Assembly: GCF_010682065.1 (NCBI RefSeq)
Contig: NZ_JAAGWG010000015.1
Coordinates: 62,001 to 126,000, forward strand
DNA: 64,000 bases
Source: Blastococcus saxobsidens
Lineage (GTDB): Bacteria; Actinomycetota; Actinomycetes; Mycobacteriales; Geodermatophilaceae
Direction: 5' to 3'
Shown: positions 1-8,448 of the stretch, piece after piece
How positions within the stretch are numbered: the stretch's first letter is position 1
Layout: each line of letters begins with the position of its first letter
Position numbers and translations under genes: made by a program
Notes under the pieces: generated by a model
The model's database searches: none
The model's input: only the letters and a program-made list of their open reading frames with translations
Told to the model about the DNA's origin: nothing

Positions 1-1149
1 CTCCTCGATCCACGGCGGCTCGTCGTTCCACCACTGGAGCTGCACCTCCGGCGGTGGGTCGTCCTCGCCGCGCCACACGCCGGCCAGGGCGCGCTCCTCC
101 AACTCTGCCTCCCACCGCCGGTCGGCCTCGCACAGCCACTCCGGCCAGCTCTCGGGTGCGGAGCTCCCGGGATCCCACACGGTCGCCGGGAGTGCGGCCG
201 CGGGTTCCGGCGGCTCGGCGGGGGCGGCAGGTTCCGGCAGCAGGCCCAGGCCGCGGGCCAGCGCGCGCACCATCTTCGCCGGCACCGGCTCGCCGCCGAT
301 CTCACCGGGTACATCACCACCGGCGAGGGTGCGCGCCCCCGCCACGACGGTGAGGTGCGCCTGCACCGGCGGGAGAGCGTGCTCGCCGCGGCGCAGCACG
401 AGGTCGAGCAGGACGTCGGCCATCTTCTGCCCACGGGTCCGGGTGTCGTCCGGGTCGTCCAGCTGGTCCGCGTACTGCCCCAGCACGTCGACCATCGCCT
501 GGGCCTCGGGCACGGTGAGCAGCGACTCCAGCACCGCCATGCCGTCCCGCCGGTCCGGCCGCGCCCAGACACCGCGCTCGCGGAGTGCCCGCAGCAGCCG
601 TTCGGCGTCGAGCCGGGCCAGGCCCATCCGGCGAGCCTTCGCGGCGAGCTGCGCCGGCGTGGTGACCCGCCCGGCCGCCCACGCGACGAGGTCCCGCTCC
701 ATCCTCAGGCGGACCTCGTCGTCGCCGATGCAGCCGACCCGCTCGAGCATCGTCCACAGGTGACCGACATGGAGGGTGCCCGCCTCCAGTGCGGCGAGCG
801 TGCCGGGTAGCCGGCGCACGAGGGTCGACGACCGCTCGAGCAGCTGCTGGGCCGCCTCGGTGGAGAGCGAGAGGGCCAGCGCCAGCTCCTGCGTCGCCCA
901 CTCGCTCACGTCGACCAGCACCTGCGGTCGCGCCGCACGCCGAGCGGCGCTCATCGCGCCCGGCTCTCCGGGCTGCCGGTCCACCGACGCCGGTCGGGAC
1001 GCGGCGAACTCGGCCACCGCGCGGGCCCGCACCGCCGTCTGCCGAGCGATCTCGCGGTCGGCCGCCTGCACCGCACCGAGCGGGCCTGAGGCCCAGCCCG
1101 CAGCGGGCGCGCCGCCGTCCGCGACGGTGCGGGTGGGCGCCTCCTCCAT
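1..1149 (-). CDS. DUF222 / 13E12-family protein, probable HNH endonuclease, C-terminus outside window
   Basis: Reading the minus strand from ATG at 1149, the frame stays open for 383 codons to the window edge, so the C-terminal part is missing. The translation begins MEEAPTRTVADGG and contains the helical DUF222 pattern (VDVSEWATQELALALSLS about residue 80, LEAGTLHVGHLWTM about 120, LTVPEAQAMVDVLGQYADQ about 215). In this family an HNH nuclease domain normally follows; it cannot be seen here. An SOS-box-like palindrome lies 4 nt upstream. Little space remains for a ribosome site, so the mRNA may be leaderless, or translation may begin at the in-frame ATG at codon 66, which has GGAGAG upstream. 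The role of these multicopy actinobacterial genes is not established. Confidence 0.8.
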   Translation of the reverse strand, partial: MEEAPTRTVADGGAPAAGWASGPLGAVQAADREIARQTAVRARAVAEFAASRPASVDRQPGEPGAMSAARRAARPQVLVDVSEWATQELALALSLSTEAAQQLLERSSTLVRRLPGTLAALEAGTLHVGHLWTMLERVGCIGDDEVRLRMERDLVAWAAGRVTTPAQLAAKARRMGLARLDAERLLRALRERGVWARPDRRDGMAVLESLLTVPEAQAMVDVLGQYADQLDDPDDTRTRGQKMADVLLDLVLRRGEHALPPVQAHLTVVAGARTLAGGDVPGEIGGEPVPAKMVRALARGLGLLPEPAAPAEPPEPAAALPATVWDPGSSAPESWPEWLCEADRRWEAELEERALAGVWRGEDDPPPEVQLQWWNDEPPWIEE

Positions 1150-1153
1150 GCCT

Positions 1154-1169
1154 TCGATCGTATGTTCGA
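1154..1169 (-). promoter_or_regulatory. LexA (SOS) box candidate upstream of the DUF222 gene
   Basis: The 16-mer TCGATCGTATGTTCGA matches the actinobacterial LexA box TCGAACATATGTTCGA at 14 of 16 positions and is nearly palindromic. It sits immediately before the DUF222 start. Some mycobacterial 13E12 genes are known LexA targets, which supports the call. Confidence 0.65.
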
Positions 1170-1219
1170 CCACCGACACTTTCGGCGCGGAAAGGGATCC
1201 GGACCCCTGGGCGAGGCGA

Positions 1220-1894
1220 TCAGACCGGGGGGAGGACTCCGACCGTGGCGGCGATGCCGGTGAGGTGCGCCAGCCGCAGCAGCTCCGACCGGCGGAACGC
1301 CGGCCCGCCCGAGCGGCCGAGGACGAGCGCCCGGCCGGCGCCGAAGGGCACGGCCATCATCTCGATGGCCATCTCCTGCCAGCGCTCCGGCAGCCAGGAG
1401 TCGTCGCTCGGCAGCAGCCGCGGCCCCGACAGCGGCAGCCACGGCAGCGTCAGGCCGGTGAAGACCGGCGCCGCCTCCGACGCCGCGAGCACGGCCCCCT
1501 CGGGCAGCGGTGCCGGCTGCCCGGCGCCGTCCAGGACGGCCGCCCAGCTGCTGTGGAACACCCGCGGCAGTTCCGTGGCCAGCAGCTCCGTCGGCGCCCG
1601 CTCCCCACGGGACAGCGCCTCCAGCAGCTCCAGTTCGCGGTGGGTGTCCAGCGGCCCGGCGAAGGGCCGCAACGACTCCACCTCGACCCCGGGGACGCTC
1701 CGGGCGGCGGTGATCAGGCTGTCGGGCAGCCGGTCGGCCGGCAGGTCCACCACGATGTCGTCGACGGCGATGCCGTGGGCGCGCTCCAGGACGTCGAGCG
1801 AGACGATGTCGACGCCCGCCGTGCCCAGTGCGGTGGCGACGGCGCCGAGCGCGCCGGGGCGGTCGGGCACGACCAGGCGCAGGAGATAGGACAC
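1220..1894 (-). CDS. ACT domain-containing protein
   Basis: A 224-residue protein starting at GTG 1894 with GGAGGAAC just upstream. The N-terminus (VSYLLRLVVPDRPGALGAVA, then LGTAGVDIVSLDVLE) is a clear ACT domain, the small-ligand-binding fold typical of amino acid sensing, with a second weaker alpha/beta half to about residue 80. The remaining 140 residues have no catalytic motif I recognise. It is divergent from gatC; an ACT-domain gene next to gatCAB is conserved in mycobacteria (Rv3013 position). A regulatory or amino-acid-binding role is inferred; no substrate can be named. Confidence 0.75.
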   Translation of the reverse strand: MSYLLRLVVPDRPGALGAVATALGTAGVDIVSLDVLERAHGIAVDDIVVDLPADRLPDSLITAARSVPGVEVESLRPFAGPLDTHRELELLEALSRGERAPTELLATELPRVFHSSWAAVLDGAGQPAPLPEGAVLAASEAAPVFTGLTLPWLPLSGPRLLPSDDSWLPERWQEMAIEMMAVPFGAGRALVLGRSGGPAFRRSELLRLAHLTGIAATVGVLPPV

Positions 1895-1992
1895 GGTTCC
1901 TCCGGGGGAGTCCTCGCCGGTTGCGGGCCGATCTCCGTCGATCGCGATCGGGAGCACCCTCTCACGCTGACCAGCGGCCGGAGGGGCCCACG

Positions 1993-1998
1993 TACAGT
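1993..1998 (+). promoter_or_regulatory. Probable -10 box for gatCAB
   Basis: TACAGT fits the actinobacterial TANNNT -10 pattern in the gap between the ACT gene and gatC. It implies transcription starting near 2005 and a 5' leader of about 60 nt. No good -35 element is visible. Confidence 0.4.
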
Positions 1999-2064
1999 GA
2001 CCCGGTCACGTCCCGGCCCCGGAGCGGGCCGCCGGGCATCGCCGAAGTGGAGTTCCACCGCAGC

Positions 2065-2382
2065 ATGAGCACCCCCTCCCCGAAGGGCCAGCTGACCCGC
2101 GACGAGGTGGCGCACCTGGCGCACCTGTCCCGGCTGGCCGTGAGCGACGAGGAGCTGGACCTGTTCGCCGGTCAGCTCGCCGCCGTGCTCGACGCCGTCG
2201 CCCAGGTGGGCAAGGCCGACGTCGCCGACGTCGCCCCCACCACGCACGCCGTGCCGATGACCAACGTCATGCGCCCCGACGTGGCCCGGCCGAGCCTGCC
2301 GCGCGACGTCGTCCTCGCCGGCGCGCCCGCGGCGGAGGACGGCCGCTTCCGCGTGCCGCGCATCCTGGGGGAGGAGGCGTGA
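2065..2382 (+). CDS. gatC: Asp-tRNA(Asn)/Glu-tRNA(Gln) amidotransferase subunit C
   Basis: A 105-residue protein with the GatC pattern [21 protein letters not shown] near the N-terminus and the conserved MRPDV...[11 protein letters not shown] segment, ending [11 protein letters not shown]. GatC is the small clamp that stabilises the GatA-GatB complex converting misacylated Glu-tRNA(Gln) or Asp-tRNA(Asn) to the correct aminoacyl-tRNA. ATG 2065 gives the usual family length; a GTG at 2047 would add six residues. The stop codon shares a base with the gatA start, so the two are translationally coupled. Confidence 0.95.
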   Translation: MSTPSPKGQLTRDEVAHLAHLSRLAVSDEELDLFAGQLAAVLDAVAQVGKADVADVAPTTHAVPMTNVMRPDVARPSLPRDVVLAGAPAAEDGRFRVPRILGEEA

Positions 2383-3899
2383 TGACAGCCGACATCACGG
2401 CCAGCAGCGCCGCCGACCTGAGCAGCGCGCTGCAGTCCGGCGAGCTCAGCTCCGTCGACGTGACGCAGGCCTACCTCGACCGCATCGCCGAGACCGACGC
2501 CACGATCGGCGCCTACCTGCACGTCGACGCCGAGGCGGCCCTGGCCGCCGCCGGCGCCGTCGACGCGGCCCGGGCCACGGGCGAGGAGCTGGGTCCCCTC
2601 GCGGGGGTCCCGCTGGCGCTCAAGGACGTCGTCGTCACCGAGGGCGTGCCCACGACCAGCGGCTCGAAGATCCTCCAGGGCTGGCGGCCGCCGTACGACG
2701 CCACCCTGGCCGCCCGGCTGAAGGCGGCCGGCACGGTGCTGCTGGGCAAGACCAACATGGACGAGTTCGCCATGGGCTCCTCCACCGAGAACTCCGCCTA
2801 CCAGGTCACCCGCAACCCCTGGGACACCGACCGCATCCCCGGCGGCTCCTCCGGCGGGTCCTCGGCGGCCGTCGCCGGTGGCCTCGCCCCCTGGTCCATC
2901 GGCACCGACACCGGTGGCTCGATCCGCCAGCCGGCCGCCGTCACCGGGCTGGTCGGGCACAAGCCCACCTACGGTTCGGTGTCCCGCTACGGGCTGATCG
3001 CGTTCTCCTCCAGCCTCGACCAGGCCGGACCGATGACCCGCACGGTGCTCGACGCCGCCCTGCTGCACGAGGCCATCGCCGGGCACGACCCGCTGGACTC
3101 CACGAGCATCGACTCGCCGGTGCCGGTGCTGGCCGATGCGGCCCGCCGCGGCGCCGAGGGCGACCTGTCCGGCCTGAAGGTCGGCGTCGTCACCGAGCTC
3201 GGCGGGGAGGGCCACGCCGACGGCTACGACGCCGGTGTGCTCGCCCGGTTCGCCGAGACCGTCGCCCTGCTGGAGAGCCTGGGCGCGGAGGTCCGGCAGG
3301 TCTCCTGCCCCGCCTTCGACCTGGCGCTGCCCGCCTACTACCTGATCGCGCCCAGCGAGGCATCGTCCAACCTGGCCCGCTTCGACGGCGTCCGGTACGG
3401 CGTGCGTGTCGGCGACGACGGCAGCCGCGACCTCGACGAGGTCATGGCGCTCACGCGCGAGCAGGGCTTCGGCCCCGAGGTCAAGCGCCGGATCATCCTC
3501 GGCACGTACGCGCTGTCGGCCGGCTACTACGACGCCTACTACGGGCAGGCGCAGAAGGTCCGGACGCTGATCACCCGCGACTTCACCACCGCCTGGGACG
3601 ACGTGGACGTGCTCGTCAGCCCCACCAGCCCGACGGTGGCCTGGTCGATCGGCGCCCGCGTCGACGACCCGATCGCCATGTACGCCGCCGACCTGTGCAC
3701 GCTGCCGGCGAGCCTGGCCGGCGTGCCGGCGATCTCGGTGCCCTGCGGCCTGTCCGAGGGGCTGCCGGTCGGCTTCCAGGTCATGGCCCCGGCGCTGGCC
3801 GACGACCGCTGCTACCGGGTGGCCGCCGCCCTCGAGGCGGCCCAGGACGCCGCCCGCGGGCACACGTTCCTCGCCGGGATGGAGAACACCCCCTCATGA
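2382..3899 (+). CDS. gatA: Asp-tRNA(Asn)/Glu-tRNA(Gln) amidotransferase subunit A (amidase)
   Basis: A 505-residue amidase-signature enzyme that hydrolyses glutamine and delivers ammonia to GatB. The Ser-cisSer-Lys triad is visible: Lys about 81 in LALKDVV, cis-Ser about 156 in [11 protein letters not shown], and nucleophilic Ser about 180 in [16 protein letters not shown] 2382 lies 5 nt or so after GGAGG and overlaps the gatC stop; a GTG one codon earlier is less likely. The gatB start overlaps its own stop (ATGA), giving a compact gatCAB operon. Confidence 0.97.
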   Translation: MTADITASSAADLSSALQSGELSSVDVTQAYLDRIAETDATIGAYLHVDAEAALAAAGAVDAARATGEELGPLAGVPLALKDVVVTEGVPTTSGSKILQGWRPPYDATLAARLKAAGTVLLGKTNMDEFAMGSSTENSAYQVTRNPWDTDRIPGGSSGGSSAAVAGGLAPWSIGTDTGGSIRQPAAVTGLVGHKPTYGSVSRYGLIAFSSSLDQAGPMTRTVLDAALLHEAIAGHDPLDSTSIDSPVPVLADAARRGAEGDLSGLKVGVVTELGGEGHADGYDAGVLARFAETVALLESLGAEVRQVSCPAFDLALPAYYLIAPSEASSNLARFDGVRYGVRVGDDGSRDLDEVMALTREQGFGPEVKRRIILGTYALSAGYYDAYYGQAQKVRTLITRDFTTAWDDVDVLVSPTSPTVAWSIGARVDDPIAMYAADLCTLPASLAGVPAISVPCGLSEGLPVGFQVMAPALADDRCYRVAAALEAAQDAARGHTFLAGMENTPS

Positions 3900-5395
3900 G
3901 CGACACCCTGGTCGACTACGACGAGGTCCTGACCCGGTACGAGCCGGTCATCGGTCTGGAGACCCACGTCGAGCTGGGCACCGCGTCGAAGATGTTCTGC
4001 GGCTGCTCGACGACCTTCGGCGCCGAGCCCAACACCCAGACCTGCCCGGTCTGCCTCGGCCTGCCCGGTTCGCTGCCCGCGGCGAACGCGGCCGCGATCG
4101 AGTCGACGATCCGCATCGGCCTGGCGCTGGGCTGCCGCATCGCCACCTGGGCGCGGTTCTCCCGGAAGAACTACTTCTACCCGGACATCCCCAAGGGCTT
4201 CCAGACGACGCAGTACGACGAGCCGCTGTGCACCGCAGGGCACCTGGACGTCGAGGTCGACGGCGAGACATACCGCGTCGAGGTCGAGCGGGTGCACCTG
4301 GAGGAGGACACCGGCAAGAACCTGCACGTCGGTGGCTCGACCGGCCGCATCCACGGCGCCGACCACTCGCTGATCGACTACAACCGCGCGGGCATCCCGC
4401 TGGTGGAGATCGTCACCCGGCCCATCCCGGGCGCCGGCGCGAAGGCGCCCGAGGTCGCCAAGGCCTACGTCACCGAGCTGCGCGAGATCCTGGTCGCCCT
4501 CGGCGTCTCCGAGGTGCGCATGGAGCAGGGCAACCTGCGCTGCGACGTCAACACCTCGCTGGCCCCGATCGGCAGCCTCGAGTGGGGCACCCGCACCGAG
4601 ACCAAGAACGTGAACTCGCTGCGGTCGGTCGAGCGGGCCGTGCGCTTCGAGATGCGCCGCCAGGCCGCCCTGCTCGACGAGGGGCAGCGGATCTTCCAGG
4701 AGACCCGGCACTTCCACGAGGACACCGGGTCCACCTCGCCCGGCCGCAGCAAGGAGGAGGCGACCGACTACCGGTACTTCCCCGAGCCCGACCTCGTGCC
4801 GGTCGCCCCGGACGAGGAGTGGGTGGCCTCGCTGCTCGCCGAGCTGCCCGAGCTGCCGGCCGCCCGCCGCACCCGGCTCTCCGACGAGTGGGGCATCTCG
4901 CCGACCGAGATGGCCTGGCTGGTCAACGCCGGCGCCGTCGAGCTGGTCAGCGAGACCGTCGCCGCCGGCGCCTCGCCCGGGGACGCCCGCAAGTGGTGGC
5001 TGGGCGACCTCGCCCGCCGCGCCAACGACGCCGGCACCGAGCTCGGCGAGCTGGCGGTCACCCCGCAGCAGGTGGCCGAGCTGATCGGGCTCATCTCCGC
5101 CGGCACGATCAACGACCAGCTGGCCCGGCAGGCGCTCGACGGCGTGCTGGCCGGCGAGGGCCGCCCGGCGCAGGTCGTGGAGGCCCGCGGGCTCGCCGTC
5201 ATGGGGGAGTCCGACGAGCTGGTCGCCGCCGTCGAGGCCGCGATCGAGGGCAACCCCGACGTGGCCGACAAGGTGCGCGGCGGCAAGCTGCAGGCGATCG
5301 GCGCGCTGGTCGGTGCGGTCATGAAGACGACCCGCGGCAAGGCCGATGCCGCCACCGTGAAGCGGATGCTCGAGGAGCGCCTGGTCGGCGACTGA
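3896..5395 (+). CDS. gatB: Asp-tRNA(Asn)/Glu-tRNA(Gln) amidotransferase subunit B
   Basis: A 499-residue tRNA-binding and kinase subunit of GatCAB. The family opening [20 protein letters not shown] is present, as is the zinc-binding cysteine set C35, C37, C50 and C53 ([19 protein letters not shown]). The C-terminal YqeY-like tail runs from about residue 410 to the end ([23 protein letters not shown]). It starts at ATG 3896 overlapping the gatA stop. With gltX (27191) and tRNA-Gln (29938) it completes the transamidation route to Gln-tRNA(Gln). A strong inverted repeat follows the stop codon. Confidence 0.97.
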   Translation: MSDTLVDYDEVLTRYEPVIGLETHVELGTASKMFCGCSTTFGAEPNTQTCPVCLGLPGSLPAANAAAIESTIRIGLALGCRIATWARFSRKNYFYPDIPKGFQTTQYDEPLCTAGHLDVEVDGETYRVEVERVHLEEDTGKNLHVGGSTGRIHGADHSLIDYNRAGIPLVEIVTRPIPGAGAKAPEVAKAYVTELREILVALGVSEVRMEQGNLRCDVNTSLAPIGSLEWGTRTETKNVNSLRSVERAVRFEMRRQAALLDEGQRIFQETRHFHEDTGSTSPGRSKEEATDYRYFPEPDLVPVAPDEEWVASLLAELPELPAARRTRLSDEWGISPTEMAWLVNAGAVELVSETVAAGASPGDARKWWLGDLARRANDAGTELGELAVTPQQVAELIGLISAGTINDQLARQALDGVLAGEGRPAQVVEARGLAVMGESDELVAAVEAAIEGNPDVADKVRGGKLQAIGALVGAVMKTTRGKADAATVKRMLEERLVGD

Positions 5396-5398
5396 GTT

Positions 5399-5448
5399 CG
5401 GAACCCTCCGGGCGCCCCGTCACGCGGAGTGGGGCCCGGAGGGTTCCG
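5399..5448 (+). terminator. Large inverted repeat after gatB, possible terminator
   Basis: CGGAACCCTCCGGG (5399-5412) pairs perfectly over 14 bp with CCCGGAGGGTTCCG (5435-5448); the enclosed loop can extend the stem with CCCC/GGGG. There is no T-run, so it would act as a non-canonical terminator. Its right arm is inside the structured repeat at 5419-5518, so the two folds compete. Confidence 0.5.
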
Positions 5449-5518
5449 CGCAGGCGTGACTCAACGGCCCGGCGGAGCCGGGAACGGCACCTGGCCGCGG
5501 TGCAGTCCGGAGGACTGC
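5419..5518 (+). repeat. Structured repeat element, copy A
   Basis: A 100-nt unit made of a 42-nt block closed by GTCACGC/GCGTGAC (5419-5425 and 5454-5460), a 23-nt spacer holding CCCGGC-GGA-GCCGGG, a 17-mer (5484-5500) identical to copy B, and a terminal hairpin GCAGTCC-GGA-GGACTGC (5502-5518). Copy B at 25864-25964 matches 38 of 42 bases in the first block, has a spacer of identical length, and shows compensatory changes in both stems. Function unknown. Confidence 0.75.
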
Positions 5519-5550
5519 GATGTCACCGCGGTTCTCCTCGGCCTGCACGA

Positions 5551-5867
5551 GGGGAGCCGTTCGGCCTGGTGCAGGTCTACCGGTTCGACGACGAGCCGGA
5601 GTCGCTGGCCGAGCTCGGCACCGTGTGCCCGGTCCCGCCGGGCGCGCTCGGCATCGACTACCTGGTCGGGGAGCCGGAGGCCCGCGGACGTGGGCTGGGC
5701 GCGGCCATGATCGCGGCGGCCGTCGCCCGCGGCTTCGCCGACCACCCGGACGCGCGGGACGTGCTCGTGCCGGTGGCCCTGGGCAACGAGGCGTCGTGGC
5801 GGGCGCTGCGCCGCGCGGGCGCCACCTGGACCCCCGGGACCACGTCGTCCACCGGTTCACGCGGTGA
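5551..5867 (+). pseudogene. GNAT acetyltransferase remnant, N-terminally truncated
   Basis: In one frame the sequence reads GEPFGLVQVYRFDDEPESLA, then LGIDYLVGEPEARGRGLGAA and NEASWRALRRAGAT. This is the C-terminal two thirds of a GNAT acetyltransferase of the aminoglycoside 6'-N-acetyltransferase-like group, including the acetyl-CoA loop RGRGLG. The expected N-terminal ~60 residues are absent: the sequence directly upstream is the structured repeat. Near the end the frame shifts, since the plausible C-terminus DHVVHRFTR with a TGA at 5865-5867 is in another frame. Truncation plus frameshift indicates a non-functional gene. Confidence 0.7.
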
Positions 5868-5892
5868 CGCGGAGCGGGATCGGCGGCAGGGT

Positions 5893-7029
5893 CTACAGCG
5901 GGGACTGCGGCTGGCCGCCCGGCGGCCGGATCCGGAGCACCTTGTCGTCGCCCTCGCCGGGGGTGCCGATGCCGTCCTTGTTCGACGTGGTCACCCAGAG
6001 CGCGCCCTCGGCGTCGAGGACGACGGTGCGCAGCCGGCCGTAGCGGCCACCGAGCACCTCGTTCGTGGCGTCCTCCACCGGGGCGCCGTCCTGGTCGAGG
6101 GTCAGCACGTGCACCCGCTCGCCGTCCAGCGCGCCCAGGAACACCGTGCCGTTGACGACGGCGCACCCGCCGAGCCCGCCTTCCTCGGCCGGGATGGCCA
6201 CCAGGGGCGGTGCCGCCGCGTCCCCACCTTCGGCGACGACCTCGAACTCGTCGGGGCCCTCCCGCGCCTCGTCGGTGGCGTAGATCCGCTCCTCGTCCTG
6301 GCACAGCGCGGTGACGTCCCGGTGGCCCCGGCTGAACACCGGGTCGGGGCCCACCCCCCGGCCGAAGACGTCGATCCGCAGCACCTTGCCCGCCAGCGAC
6401 GCCGGGTCTGCGGCCAGCGCCGGGTCGCCGGCGTCCCCGGTGCCCACGTAGAGGCTCCCGTCCAGGCCGGTCATCAGGGCCCCGCCGTTGCCCACCTCGC
6501 CGCGCGGGATGCCGGTGAGCACCGGGTTGGGGGTGCCGCCGACGGGGAAGCGCACGACCCGGTTGTCGGTGGCGGTCGAGATGTAGGCGAACAGCAGCCC
6601 GTCCTCGAGAAAAGTGGGGGAGAGGGCCAGGCCCAGCAGCCCGCCGTCGCCGGCGGTGTCGATGCCGGGGACGACCATCAGCTCCTGGGCAGGTGAGCGG
6701 TCGGGGAACACCTGGAGCAGCCGACCGGTCTCGCGCTCCCCGACGATCGCCGAGCCGTCGGGGAGCAGCACCAGGCCGGTGGGCACGGTGAGATCGGTGG
6801 CGACGACGTTCGGGTCGCCGCCCTCCTCGCCGGAGCCCGGCTGCGCGGGGCCCGGCGGGATGCCGGTCGGCGGCGGGCCGACCTTCGGCGGCGCCCCCTC
6901 GGGCAGCGGGCGGAAGGGGCCGGCGGGCTCGTAGCCGCCGTCGCCGCAGGCGGTCAGCAGCAGGCCGGTCAGCACCGCGGCGAGCACCCGCGGCCCGCGC
7001 CACGCCCTGGTCGGCCTCACCCGACTCAC
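5893..7029 (-). CDS. Lipoprotein with glucose/sorbosone dehydrogenase-like beta-propeller
   Basis: A 378-residue protein from GTG 7029. The N-terminus has a signal peptide ending in the lipobox LLLTAC, so the mature protein should be lipid-anchored outside the membrane, followed by a Pro/Gly-rich linker to about residue 65. The propeller carries soluble-PQQ-dehydrogenase family signatures ([47 protein letters not shown]). The usual catalytic HxGG is GNGG here, and the usual RNPQG-type segment reads GHRDVTALCQ, so enzymatic activity is doubtful. It is divergent from the dehydrogenase at 7089. Confidence 0.75.
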   Translation of the reverse strand: MSRVRPTRAWRGPRVLAAVLTGLLLTACGDGGYEPAGPFRPLPEGAPPKVGPPPTGIPPGPAQPGSGEEGGDPNVVATDLTVPTGLVLLPDGSAIVGERETGRLLQVFPDRSPAQELMVVPGIDTAGDGGLLGLALSPTFLEDGLLFAYISTATDNRVVRFPVGGTPNPVLTGIPRGEVGNGGALMTGLDGSLYVGTGDAGDPALAADPASLAGKVLRIDVFGRGVGPDPVFSRGHRDVTALCQDEERIYATDEAREGPDEFEVVAEGGDAAAPPLVAIPAEEGGLGGCAVVNGTVFLGALDGERVHVLTLDQDGAPVEDATNEVLGGRYGRLRTVVLDAEGALWVTTSNKDGIGTPGEGDDKVLRIRPPGGQPQSPL

Positions 7030-7076
7030 AGTACGTGCGTGCCGCCCACGGCTCGCGCCGCTCGCGGGGGAGTTCC

Positions 7077-7082
7077 TAGGTT
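7077..7082 (+). promoter_or_regulatory. -10 box of the 2-hydroxyacid dehydrogenase, leaderless
   Basis: TAGGTT ends 6 nt before the GTG start at 7089, placing transcription start at or next to the start codon. No ribosome-binding site is present, consistent with a leaderless mRNA. Confidence 0.5.
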
Positions 7083-7088
7083 GGGCGG

Positions 7089-8036
7089 GTGACGATCCTC
7101 GACCTCGCCCCCGACGAGACACTGCACGTGCTCGTGCCCTCGCGCGGTCTGGCCGCCGCCGTGGAGTCGGTCTCGCCGCGGGTGCGCGCCCACCGCACGG
7201 GTCCCGACGACGGTCCACCCGAGGGCGGGGCGGCGCTGGCCCGGATGTGGGTGCCCCGGTCGGTCGGTGGCCGGCTGCCCGACGACGCCTTCTTCGCGGC
7301 GCTGCCCCGGCTGCAGGTCGTGCAGCTGCTCACCGCGGGCGCCGAGCGGTTCGTCGGCCGGCTTCCCGAGGGGGTGCTGCTGTGCAACGCCCGCGGCGCG
7401 CACACGCCGTCGACCGCCGAGTGGGTGCTGGCCGCCACGCTCGCCGCGCAGCGCGGGCTGCCGTCCTTCGTGCGCGAGCAGGACGCGCGCCGCTGGTCCG
7501 CCGCCACGCACCGGTCGCTGGTCGGGGCCCGCGTCCTCGTCGTCGGCGCCGGGGACATCGGCCGCGCCGTCGGGCGGATGCTGGCCGGGTTCGACGTGCA
7601 GCTGACCTACGTGGCGCGCACCGCCCGGGAGGGCGTCGAGGCGATCGACGACCTGCCGGCCCTGCTGCCGCACGCCGACGTCGTGGTCCTCCTCGTGCCC
7701 GTGACGCCGCAGACCACCGGCCTGGTCGATGCCGGCTTCCTCGCCGCGATGCCCGACGGCGCGCTGCTGGTCAACGCCGCCCGGGGCGTGGTCGTCGACA
7801 CCGACGCACTCGTGGCCGAGCTGTCGACCGGCCGGCTGCGCGCCGCGCTCGACGTGACCGATCCCGAGCCGCTGCCCGCGGAGCACCCGCTGTGGTCGGC
7901 GCCCGGGCTGCTGCTCACCCCGCACGTCGGTGGCGCGGTGCCCGCGACCAACGAGCGGGCGGCCGAGGCGGTCACCGCGCAGGTCCGCCGGGTCCTCGCG
8001 GGCGAGCCGCTGCAGAACGTCGTCGGCGACTACTGA
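7089..8036 (+). CDS. D-isomer specific 2-hydroxyacid dehydrogenase family protein
   Basis: A 315-residue NAD-dependent oxidoreductase. The Rossmann motif is VLVVGAGDIGRAVGRML (about residues 152-168). The catalytic set is present: Arg in VNAARGVVVD, Glu in DVTDPEPLP and His in LLTPHVGG. Such enzymes interconvert 2-oxoacids and D-2-hydroxyacids; the substrate cannot be read from sequence, and it is distinct from the serA at 19406 because it lacks the C-terminal regulatory domains. It starts at GTG 7089 without a Shine-Dalgarno sequence. Its last 7 nt overlap the convergent gene at 8030. Confidence 0.85.
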   Translation: MTILDLAPDETLHVLVPSRGLAAAVESVSPRVRAHRTGPDDGPPEGGAALARMWVPRSVGGRLPDDAFFAALPRLQVVQLLTAGAERFVGRLPEGVLLCNARGAHTPSTAEWVLAATLAAQRGLPSFVREQDARRWSAATHRSLVGARVLVVGAGDIGRAVGRMLAGFDVQLTYVARTAREGVEAIDDLPALLPHADVVVLLVPVTPQTTGLVDAGFLAAMPDGALLVNAARGVVVDTDALVAELSTGRLRAALDVTDPEPLPAEHPLWSAPGLLLTPHVGGAVPATNERAAEAVTAQVRRVLAGEPLQNVVGDY

Positions 8037-8425
8037 GGGGGCGCCGGCCGCGCAGGGGGAGCCGGCACCTCGAGGCGGCCGCCCGAGAGCTCGGCGAGGC
8101 GGGGCAGGTCGCGCGCCCGGATCACCGGCAACCGCAGCTCGGTCCCCGCCGTCGTCACCAGCCAGAGCTCGCCCCGGCGGGCGACCCGGATCCCGGCGAC
8201 CTCGGTCCACGGCACGGTCCGGCGGCCGACGAGCGCCTGGATCGCCAGGCCGTCGGCCGAGATGTCGACGCCGGTGCGCAGCACCCACACCCCGATCACC
8301 ACCGGGACGAGCAGCAGCACCGGCGTCCAGGGGGCGGCGAAGGCCAGCGGGACCACGCAGAGCGCCAGCAGCGCCACGGGGAAGAGGGCGGTGCGGGTCA
8401 TCCGCAGGCGGGCGGGGGAGTCCAC
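8030..8425 (-). CDS. PH-domain-like membrane protein
   Basis: A 131-residue protein. Two adjacent hydrophobic segments (FPVALLALCVVPLAF and VLLLVPVVIGVWVL, about residues 13-45) are followed by a bacterial PH-like beta domain: VDISADGLAIQALVGRRTVPWTEVAGIRVARRG split into its usual short strands. It ends in a Pro/Ala tail. Such small proteins are common in actinobacteria and have no assigned function. GGAGG at 8436-8440 lies 10 nt from GTG 8425 and 4 nt from GTG 8431, so the start is uncertain by two codons. Its stop overlaps the convergent dehydrogenase. Confidence 0.65.
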   Translation of the reverse strand: MDSPARLRMTRTALFPVALLALCVVPLAFAAPWTPVLLLVPVVIGVWVLRTGVDISADGLAIQALVGRRTVPWTEVAGIRVARRGELWLVTTAGTELRLPVIRARDLPRLAELSGGRLEVPAPPARPAPPQ

Positions 8426-8448
8426 GACCACCGATCCTCCCAGACCCC

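Noticed and set aside
5468..5518. GGA triloop hairpins in the repeat as CsrA/RsmA binding sites
   Set aside because: Loops resemble CsrA targets, but actinobacteria generally lack csrA and the element's distribution at gene ends does not suggest translational control at start codons.
4228..6696. Long plus-strand frame running from inside gatB into the lipoprotein region
   Set aside because: Most of it is an off-frame shadow. Only the short part around 5551-5840 resembles a protein family (the GNAT remnant), reported as a pseudogene.
7089..8036. Second serA or a phosphite/formate dehydrogenase
   Set aside because: It lacks the ASB and ACT domains of SerA and I see no substrate-specific residues; left as a general 2-hydroxyacid dehydrogenase.
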